From Planococcus halocryophilus (lineage in GTDB: Bacteria > Bacillota > Bacilli > Bacillales_A > Planococcaceae), in the NCBI RefSeq assembly GCF_001687585.2, contig NZ_CP016537.2:654001-718000 (forward strand): DNA of 64,000 bases. The letters run 5' to 3'. Each line of letters begins with the position of its first letter. Within the stretch, counting starts at the first letter, position 1. The notes under the pieces are model-generated. The model was not told the origin of the DNA. It ran no database searches and was given only the letters and a program-made list of their open reading frames with translations. Positions 58,334 to 64,000 of the stretch are shown here, piece by piece. A program made the position numbers and the translations under genes.

Positions 58334-58856
58334 TTACTTTAGCACTCCTAAATATTCTTCCCAAGGTCCCACATCTTTTCGGTATCTTTCTGACATCACT
58401 CTTACAATCTGGGATATGTGTGTTAAATCGTGCACGATCCATGTAGAAATTAGTTCTCTTAGCTTTACTTCACCAAATACAGGATGTTTTCCTGTTAACT
58501 CGAACTGTGAGTCAGATTCAATGAGTTCTTTTACAATCTCGATATTCTTGTAATCGTAGATTTTTGAAGCCCATCAGTTTTTGATCGATTGAGGTCTTAG
58601 GTGGATTTGTTATATTGGCATCTCGATCAAATGGAGCAAAAGATTTGTTGTCGCTTTTCTTTAAAATGGTTTTTATACGTGGTATCCAATTATTGTTTTC
58701 ACATTCAATTAAATGATCAATAACTTGAGAAGAATTCCAGGTTCCGTCACCTTCGTTACAAGTAATCTAGCCGTCTGATAAATTAGATAAGAAGCTATCT
58801 AAGGTTTTGGGCGTTGCCTCTAGGATTTGAATGGCTTCGTCTAAAGAAAAATCCAT
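58334..58856 (-). pseudogene. DinB-family (DUF1569/DinB_2-like) gene with nonsense and frameshift mutations
   Basis: From ATG 58856 (preceded by AAAGGAGG) the frame reads MDFSLDEAIQILEATPKTLD...LSNLSDG and meets a TAG where family members have Trp. The same frame resumes as ITCNEGDGTWNSSQVIDHLI, ECENNNWIPRIKTIL, and then a single-base shift near 58540-58555 moves it to the frame IVKELIESDSQFELTGKHPV, GEVKLRELISTWIVHDLTHI, to stop TAA at 58334. The HDLTH histidine motif and WNSSQVIDHL helix mark the DinB/YfiT-like metal-binding four-helix family. Two independent lesions show recent inactivation; the ribosome site is intact. Confidence 0.87.
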
Positions 58857-59186
58857 CTATTTTCCTCCTTTAATTTTTTCCTGCATTCAATTTACTTAGG
58901 TAGCAGAATAACGAATGTGTGATTAAATATAATATATCTATAGATTTACCATTTAATTAAACTGAAAATGTTCTTTAATCATACTGTATATTTAAACTAT
59001 ACAAAAACTACATAAAATGAGTTTTTAAAATCAGTAGATAGGGAAAAAAAGGAGTATGTCGAAGCTTTGAAGAATCTAGTAAGTAATGGAGTCAATAGGT
59101 TGACGTCTCGATCTCCGAATAAATTTTACCGAAATAATCATGGGCATAAATAATGAAATACTTAGGAGAAGAAGGGCGGTACATAT
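58857..59186. other. Intergenic region upstream of crtP
   Basis: AT-rich DNA with no convincing gene. A short open frame at about 59005-59150 (VEALKNLVSNGVNRLTSRS) has no start and no ribosome site. The GGAGAAGAAGGG before 59187 supplies the ribosome site of crtP. Confidence 0.5.
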
Positions 59187-60692
59187 ATGAGTAATTCACA
59201 AAAATCCGTAATCGTAATTGGCGGCGGACTTGGCGGTTTGTCCGCAGCGATTTCTCTTGCGCAACAAGGATACGAAGTTTCATTATATGAAAAAAACGAT
59301 CATATTGGCGGCAAAGTAAATCGTTTAGAGCAGGACGGATTTGGGTTTGACCTTGGTCCATCCATTTTAACGATGCCACATATTTTCGATAAGTTGTTTC
59401 AAGGAAGCGGCAAGCGAATGGAGGATTACGTGCAAATTCAGCGACTCAACCGGGAGTGGCGCTCGTTTTTCCCCGATGGCACGGTACTCGATTTGTATCA
59501 CGACCTTGATTTAATGGAGCGGGAAAATCCTGCGCTTTCACGAAAAGACATGAAAGAGTATTACGCATTATTAAAATACGCGCAGAACATTTACAAAACG
59601 ACTGAACATAGTTATTTAAAAGAAGGTTTTGAGTCACCGAAAGAAGCAGTTGCGCAAAACGGTATTTTGGCGACATTAACTGGCTTTGATTTGACGTCCA
59701 CAATGTATAGCGCGATTTCCAAACGCATCAGCAATCCACATTTGCGTGACATGCTTTCTTATTATGTGAAGTATGTCGGTTCTTCTCCGTATAGTGCGCC
59801 TGCCGTGTTGAATATGATGATTTATATGCAACATGCGCAAGGCTGTTGGTATGTAAAAGGCGGCACGCATAAACTAGCCGAAGGTTTAACAAAACTAGCC
59901 GAAGAAATCGGTGTTAAACTCTACACAGGTATGGGTGTCATTCGTGCGCTAACAAGTGAAGACGACAAAATCGTTGGCATTGAACTAGAAGATGGTTCGT
60001 TTAAAAAGGCCGATTATTATGTGTCGAATATGGAAGTGATTCCGTTTTATAAAAAAATGGTGGCGGCAGACGAAAACTTTGTTGCGGATTTGAAGAAAAA
60101 ATATGAACCCGCAAGTTCAGGACTAGTGTTGCATCTCGGCGTTAAAAAAACCTACCCATTTTTAAATCATCACAACTTTTTCTTCTCGGAAAACTTGCAT
60201 GAGCAAATGGAGAAAGTGTTTGAAAAACACGAGTTGCCCGACGACCCAACCATTTACTTAGTCAACGTCAATAAAACCGATCCGACACAAGCGCCAGAAG
60301 GGCACGAAAACATTAAGATTTTGCCACACATTCCGTATATCCAAGACAATCCGTTTACACCTGAAGATTATGCGAAGTTTGAAGAAATTGTTCTCGATAA
60401 ACTAGAACGCATGGGCATGCATGGCCTTCGAGACAATATTGTCACACGTGACGTTTGGACGCCGCATGATATCGAACGGGTTTACGGTTCAGACCGCGGT
60501 GCAATTTATGGCACGGTTTCCGATAAAAAGAAAAACGGTGGCTTCAAGCATAAAAAGCAAAGCGAATTATACGACAACCTGTACTTTGTCGGCGGCACAG
60601 TGAATCCAGGTGGCGGTATGCCAATGGTGACATTGAGTGGTCAACAAGTGAGCGATAAAATTGTGAAGCGGGATCGAGCGCAGAGGAAATGA
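59187..60692 (+). CDS. crtP: Diaponeurosporene oxygenase (CrtP/CrtNb-type carotenoid oxygenase)
   Basis: This 501-residue FAD-dependent carotenoid enzyme matches S. aureus CrtP (diaponeurosporene oxygenase) from end to end as I remember that sequence, far better than the desaturase CrtN. Shared parts include VIGGGLGGLSAAISLAQQGY, DGFGFDLGPSILTMPHIFDK, RISNPHLRDMLSYYVKYVGS, PASSGLVLHLGV, LAHHNFFF-like LNHHNFFFSEN, GHENIKILPHIPYIQDNPFT and LYFVGGTVNPGGGMPMVTLS. In the staphyloxanthin/C30 pathway CrtP oxidises the terminal methyl of a yellow C30 carotenoid. No other crt gene is in the window. GGAGAAGAAGGG precedes the ATG. A terminator follows at 60701. Confidence 0.92.
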   Translation: MSNSQKSVIVIGGGLGGLSAAISLAQQGYEVSLYEKNDHIGGKVNRLEQDGFGFDLGPSILTMPHIFDKLFQGSGKRMEDYVQIQRLNREWRSFFPDGTVLDLYHDLDLMERENPALSRKDMKEYYALLKYAQNIYKTTEHSYLKEGFESPKEAVAQNGILATLTGFDLTSTMYSAISKRISNPHLRDMLSYYVKYVGSSPYSAPAVLNMMIYMQHAQGCWYVKGGTHKLAEGLTKLAEEIGVKLYTGMGVIRALTSEDDKIVGIELEDGSFKKADYYVSNMEVIPFYKKMVAADENFVADLKKKYEPASSGLVLHLGVKKTYPFLNHHNFFFSENLHEQMEKVFEKHELPDDPTIYLVNVNKTDPTQAPEGHENIKILPHIPYIQDNPFTPEDYAKFEEIVLDKLERMGMHGLRDNIVTRDVWTPHDIERVYGSDRGAIYGTVSDKKKNGGFKHKKQSELYDNLYFVGGTVNPGGGMPMVTLSGQQVSDKIVKRDRAQRK

Positions 60693-60700
60693 ATAGTTTG

Positions 60701-60737
60701 AGATTGCTAACGGAGCGAACGTTAGCAATCTTTTTTT
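60701..60737 (+). terminator. Terminator after crtP
   Basis: AGATTGCTAAC / GTTAGCAATCT with seven T; also in place for the convergent OsmC gene. Confidence 0.9.
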
Positions 60738-60765
60738 ATGCTAAATTCATGAAAAGAAGCCCTCG

Positions 60766-61200
60766 CTAGTCAGCGACGACTTCCTTTCCGTTTAATATGA
60801 GACGATAGTCAACTTCAGCTTTGAGCGAATGAGCAACAGGACAATACTTTTCTCCACTGACTTCGATGGCATGCAGCACTTTTTCTTTAGCAATTTCACC
60901 TGCAACGAAAAATGTAACTAAAAGCGACAAAAATTCTTTTGGTGGATTTTGTCGTTTGAAGCCTTCGGTGACGATTTCTAAGGAATGAATGTTTTTCATT
61001 TGAGAACGCAAAATCATAATGACATCCATTCCGACGCAACCTGCAAGTGACCCGAGCAAAGCCTGCATTGGCAATAAACCTTGATTATTTCCAACACCTT
61101 GATGAGCATCCATCGTCAGCGAATGACCACCTTGTCCAACTGCTGAGAACACAAAGTCGCCTTGCCATTTTGTGGTGATCGTCAATTGATCTGTCTCCAT
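60766..61200 (-). CDS. OsmC family peroxiredoxin-like protein
   Basis: This protein of about 144 residues belongs to the OsmC/Ohr superfamily. The two redox cysteines are Cys55 in GSLAGCVGMDV and Cys120 in GEKYCPVAHSL, in the usual positions. It probably reduces organic hydroperoxides. ATG at 61200 is preferred over 61215 because GGGGGG lies between them, though the ribosome site is weak. Confidence 0.9.
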   Translation of the reverse strand: METDQLTITTKWQGDFVFSAVGQGGHSLTMDAHQGVGNNQGLLPMQALLGSLAGCVGMDVIMILRSQMKNIHSLEIVTEGFKRQNPPKEFLSLLVTFFVAGEIAKEKVLHAIEVSGEKYCPVAHSLKAEVDYRLILNGKEVVAD

Positions 61201-61260
61201 TTCATCGCCCCCCATGCTTTTTGTCAGTGTACCACAAGTTATCTGAATATTCCTTTAACA

Positions 61261-61677
61261 TTAATCTGAAATGACGTCTTTTCCTTGTTCGCGCAAAGCT
61301 TTTAAAGAGGAGAGCATGTGGTTAATTTCTTCCTCAGTATGTCGTTGCCAAGATCCCAACTCAGCCACAATTTTTAATGGAGAGGTAGATCTATACGACC
61401 GTGTTGGGTTACCGGGGAATCGTTTATTGGTTAAGTTTGGATCGTCTTCGAATTTACCTAAAGGTTCAACAATGTAAATACGTTCTTTAAAGTGTGCTGT
61501 CGCCAGTTCAGCTCCCCATTTGGCCGCGTCTAAGGAAGCCGTAAAATAAATATGGTTGGATTTTTTGTCTTGATAATTCGATTGATTTTGAGGTTCTAAT
61601 AAATCACCAATCTGTAAAGCTGCTTTGGTTCCATGGAAAAAAGGACCTTTGTCTAAAAGATCTTCGTTTTCTTTCAT
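61261..61677 (-). CDS. arr: NAD(+)-rifampin ADP-ribosyltransferase
   Basis: This Arr protein of about 138 residues inactivates rifamycins by ADP-ribosylation. The family core is complete: FFHGTKAALQIGDLLEPQN with catalytic-type His15, HIYFTASLDAAKWGAELA with Tyr44, and FEDDPNLTNKRFPGNPTRSY with the acid at about 78-79. ATG at 61677 follows GGAGG by 9 bp; ATG at 61683 is closer to the site. In M. smegmatis the equivalent residues are His19, Tyr49 and Asp84. Chromosomal arr genes of this kind are widespread in environmental Bacillales and mediate intrinsic resistance; no mobile element adjoins it. Confidence 0.93.
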   Translation of the reverse strand: MKENEDLLDKGPFFHGTKAALQIGDLLEPQNQSNYQDKKSNHIYFTASLDAAKWGAELATAHFKERIYIVEPLGKFEDDPNLTNKRFPGNPTRSYRSTSPLKIVAELGSWQRHTEEEINHMLSSLKALREQGKDVISD

Positions 61678-61762
61678 TAGCATTTACCTCCAAAATGATA
61701 TTTTTCAATCAACTTATGTAGTAGTATAATGAATATAAGAAGATTCAGAAAGGGGCAACTCA

Positions 61763-61906
61763 ATGAGCTTCATGGATGATTTAATCTGGGCGATTTCCGC
61801 TTTATTGAAACTCTTTGGTTATTTTCTTGTTGGGGTAATCATCGTGTCGATTGTCATGTACGGACTTGCTGGGTTGTTCGATTTGATTACTCATTTCTTT
61901 TATTGA
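61763..61906 (+). CDS. 47-residue single-pass membrane peptide
   Basis: The frame MSFMDDLIWAISALLKLFGY followed by FLVGVIIVSIVMYGLAGLFD forms one long hydrophobic helix. AAAGGGG lies 7 bp before the ATG and the region before it has promoter-like AT-rich DNA. It looks like a genuine small membrane protein. Function unknown. Confidence 0.65.
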   Translation: MSFMDDLIWAISALLKLFGYFLVGVIIVSIVMYGLAGLFDLITHFFY

Positions 61907-61916
61907 AATGTGAATA

Positions 61917-62382
61917 GTAGAAAAGCCATCTTTGAAAAAATCAAAGATGGCTTCAGCTTGTAGACAAAAGAATAGTAATTCATTGTTTCGTATTTATATG
62001 GGATCCTCTGCATCAAACGGACGCTTTCCGCGGACGAAGCTAGCGTAGCGATGCAGGAGCATATCTTTGCCCTTCGCCGTTTGATGCTCCAGATTCGTGA
62101 GTGACTGGTTAAAAAGACTTCGGAACGTTTTTATTGGTAGAAAGTAGACAAAGATAACTCACTTTAATATAAGCAAGAAGATTCCAAGCGGGCTGGCCAC
62201 GAAGACTCCTGTGGGACAGCGAAAGCTGAAGACCCCGCAGGAACTCCAGTGACGAGGAGGCTGAAGCTGAGCCCACGGAAAGCGAAGTGGCTAGCCCGCT
62301 TGGAGGTTATACACAGATATTCACTTTAATGAGACTTTGTCTACAGAAAAGCCATCTTTGAAAAAATCAAAGATGGCTTTTC
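61917..62382. repeat. GC-rich structured repeat region flanked by identical hairpins
   Basis: Two copies of the hairpin AAAAGCCATCTTTGA / TCAAAGATGGCTT (61920-61953 and 62346-62378) flank this block. Next to them are TTGTAGACAAA (61960-61970) and TTTGTCTACA (62336-62345), which are inverted. Inside are two GC-rich hairpin-forming stretches, one around 62020-62095 (GCATCAAACGGACGC...CCGTTTGATGC) and one at 62187-62307 (CCAAGCGGGCTGGCCAC...CTAGCCCGCTTGG), the latter of a type repeated across Bacillales genomes. No coding sequence is visible. It ends the small membrane gene and the FadR-type gene. Confidence 0.75.
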
Positions 62383-62404
62383 TGTATTTAAAGAGATTTA
62401 AAAT

Positions 62405-63100
62405 TTAAGAAGAGCTGTGCAATTCAGAGCGAATACGCGAAATATGCTGGCTCATGAGTTTCTTGGCCAAGTCACTATTTTGAGATGCGATGGCATCGTA
62501 TATTTCTTCGTGTTCGTAAAGTGTATCTTGATGACGATTGAAATCGGTAAAGCGGTGTTTGCGTGTTTCACGGATATTTTCTTCCATCCGCATGGCTAAT
62601 GTTGCCATTAAATCAATCAATAATTGGTTTTTCGTAGCATAGGCAACTTGTAAGTGGAAGTCTAAGTCTGCTTGAACTCCTTTTTCAGGATCATTTTTTG
62701 CATCAGCCATTTGGATGAGGACGTTTTTGATAGCTTCTAGGTTTTCAGGAGTGGCTCGTTGCGCTGCTAGAAAAGCGGCTTCGACTTCAAAAGCACGTCG
62801 CAACTCAAGCATTTCGTCAATCAAAATCGCTTTTGCTTTGTCGATATGCGTTCGAAGTTCATTGCCAAGAAGGTCGCGCTTTGATGCAGCACGAAAGCTT
62901 CCGCCGCCTTGCCGTATTTCAATGAATTCTTTACTTTCCAAGTTTTTTAAAGCTTCCCTGATGGAGTTTCGACTGACACCAAGCAAACTCGCGAGGTCTC
63001 GTTCGGAAGGGAGCCGGTCACCTGGCTGCAGATTTTTTTCCAGGCAGAGAAGATTAATTTGTTCCACTATCAGTTCATAAGTTTTTTTCTTTGGATTCAA
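62405..63100 (-). CDS. FadR/GntR family transcriptional regulator
   Basis: This protein of about 231 residues has an N-terminal winged HTH (about 12-65, GDRLPSERDLASLLGVSRNS, IREALKNLESKEFIEIRQGG) and a C-terminal FCD ligand-binding domain (about 80-225, with helix motifs DLDFHLQVA and HEEIYDAI and the metal-type histidines). TTG at 63100 follows GGGAG; a longer frame from 63163 has no ribosome site. It is divergent from the D-lactate/glycolate dehydrogenase gene and its probable operator lies in the gap (63214-63230), so it likely represses that gene until a hydroxy acid is present. Confidence 0.9.
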   Translation of the reverse strand: MNPKKKTYELIVEQINLLCLEKNLQPGDRLPSERDLASLLGVSRNSIREALKNLESKEFIEIRQGGGSFRAASKRDLLGNELRTHIDKAKAILIDEMLELRRAFEVEAAFLAAQRATPENLEAIKNVLIQMADAKNDPEKGVQADLDFHLQVAYATKNQLLIDLMATLAMRMEENIRETRKHRFTDFNRHQDTLYEHEEIYDAIASQNSDLAKKLMSQHISRIRSELHSSS

Positions 63101-63179
63101 AATAAAAGCTCTCCCTGCTTGTTTTTTAAAGTTTAACTTTATTATACAGAATAAAACCTGCAATAGCTTAAAGAAAACG

Positions 63180-63230
63180 TTGTACTTTTCAGATTATTAT
63201 GTATAATTGGGTTAATTGGTTGGACCAATT
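63180..63230 (+). promoter_or_regulatory. Sigma-A promoter and FadR-family operator of the dehydrogenase gene
   Basis: TTGTAC (63180-63185), a 16-bp spacer and TATAAT (63202-63207) form a near-consensus promoter. AATTGGTTGGACCAATT (63214-63230) is a palindrome containing TGGTTGGACCA, which fits the FadR-subfamily consensus TNGT-N3-ACNA, directly over the probable transcription start. Confidence 0.8.
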
Positions 63231-63253
63231 TTTAAAAAAGGGAGCGAACATCT

Positions 63254-64000
63254 ATGACAATTGCAAATCAAGAGACCATCCTCGATCACTTAAAAGAACA
63301 TTTAAAAGCTGAGCAAATTAGCATGAACGAAACCATTAAAGAACTTCATGGTCAAGATGAGTCTTATCATAAAATGAAATTACCCGATATGGTGGTTTTT
63401 CCAGAAACAACAGAACAAGTTTCTGAAATCATGAAAATATCCACACAATATCAAATTCCAGTAGTGCCATTTGGTCTCGGTTCAAGTTTAGAAGGACATG
63501 TGATTCCGGAAAATGGCGGAATAACCATTGATTTTTCATTGATGAACCGAGTATTAGAAGTGTCTGAAGAAGACTTTTTGGTGACCGTACAACCAGGAGT
63601 TACACGTTCACAGCTCAATAAGGAATTGAAGAAATACGGCTTATTTTTCACAGTAGACCCTGGAGCAGATGCAACACTCGGTGGCATGGCTGCGACAAAT
63701 GCCAGTGGCACAACTTCTGTGAAATACGGGGTCATGCGCGATCAAGTGCGTGATTTGGAAGTGGTCATGGCGGATGGAACCGTTATTCATACCGGCAACA
63801 AAGCCGCCAAATCTTCATCGGGTCTGCACTTAAATGGTTTGTTTGTCGGTTCTGAAGGAACGCTCGGCTGCTTTACCGAAATGACGCTTCGCGTTTACGG
63901 CATTCCTGAATTTGTGACTGCGGCTCGTGCATCGTTCCCAACAGTAAAAGACGCTGTTGAAGCCGTTGTATCGATCTTGCAGGCTGGTATTCCAATTGCG
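63254..64000 (+). CDS. FAD-linked D-lactate/glycolate dehydrogenase (runs off right edge)
   Basis: The first 249 residues belong to the FAD-binding oxidase (PCMH/GlcD-like) family: MVVFPETTEQVSEIMKISTQ, VVPFGLGSSLEGHV (FAD pyrophosphate loop), TVQPGVTRSQLNKELKKYGL, DPGADATLGGMAATNASGTT and GSEGTLGCFTEMTLRVYGIP. This pattern is typical of cytochrome-linked D-lactate dehydrogenase and glycolate oxidase subunit GlcD. GGGAGCG precedes the ATG. The rest of the gene lies beyond position 64000. The divergent FadR-type regulator and operator support hydroxy-acid control. Confidence 0.9.
   Translation, partial: MTIANQETILDHLKEHLKAEQISMNETIKELHGQDESYHKMKLPDMVVFPETTEQVSEIMKISTQYQIPVVPFGLGSSLEGHVIPENGGITIDFSLMNRVLEVSEEDFLVTVQPGVTRSQLNKELKKYGLFFTVDPGADATLGGMAATNASGTTSVKYGVMRDQVRDLEVVMADGTVIHTGNKAAKSSSGLHLNGLFVGSEGTLGCFTEMTLRVYGIPEFVTAARASFPTVKDAVEAVVSILQAGIPIA

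Noticed and set aside
59092..59379. 95-residue minus-strand frame opposite the start of crtP
   Set aside because: It is antisense to crtP, has no ribosome site and no recognisable family.

Overview
The window looks like a chromosomal segment of a low-GC Gram-positive bacterium of the order Bacillales, most likely a pigmented Planococcaceae (Planococcus-like). Three things support this. Shine-Dalgarno sites are strong (AAGGAGG type) with many GTG and TTG starts. Nearly every transcription unit ends in a hairpin plus T-run. Bacillales-type genes are present: a staphyloxanthin-type CrtP carotenoid oxygenase, an RsbR-like STAS protein, a YerD-like glutamate synthase-domain protein and a putative SigB promoter. 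The taxon is an inference. No rRNA, tRNA or CRISPR array was seen.

Layout. 1-3.7 kb is mobile DNA: the N-terminal part of an IS110-family transposase gene running off the left edge, with a complete IS66 element (tnpA-tnpB-tnpC) inserted 109 bp upstream of it, flanked by an 8-bp target duplication and carrying a 140-bp duplication of one end. 3.7-12 kb is an accessory zone. It holds short genes of unknown function, a short UvrA-like ABC ATPase, a PQQ-type sugar dehydrogenase lipoprotein and a TerF-like vWA protein. It is sprinkled with an about 160-bp interspersed repeat whose inner terminator stem changes sequence from copy to copy while staying paired. A 246-bp copy of the UvrA-like gene's leader sits next to the IS cluster without its gene.

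12-25 kb: a coiled-coil membrane protein, amidase, aldo/keto reductase, PrpE-like phosphatase, LVIVD beta-propeller protein, an FUSC-type exporter and a second, AT-richer UvrA-like paralogue. Next come the frameshifted tail of an oxidoreductase gene and a three-gene 2-oxoacid dehydrogenase operon whose E2 lacks its catalytic domain. 25-33 kb: two orphan genes, then a tightly packed five-gene operon (three M20 amidohydrolases, a regulator, an AbgT transporter) for uptake and cleavage of N-acyl or N-carbamoyl amino acids such as p-aminobenzoyl-glutamate. 33-43 kb: a tandem repeat with covarying terminators, a DJ-1/PfpI stress gene with a SigB-like promoter, and a LacI-controlled permease-ALDH-iron-ADH operon facing an acetamidase/formamidase.

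43-51 kb: a two-component system divergent from a small secreted repeat protein, with a direct repeat between them that looks like the regulator's site, followed by envelope proteins, a universal stress protein and SHOCT proteins. 51-64 kb: a GAF-GAF-PAS-GGDEF-EAL protein, a second SHOCT protein, an RsbR-like protein, the glutamate synthase-domain protein, a broken DinB-family gene, crtP, OsmC, rifampin ADP-ribosyltransferase (arr), a GC-rich structured repeat, and a FadR-type regulator divergent from a D-lactate/glycolate dehydrogenase gene that runs off the right edge. Decayed genes, duplicated leaders and repeats are concentrated at 1-12, 22, 33, 48, 58 and 62 kb.
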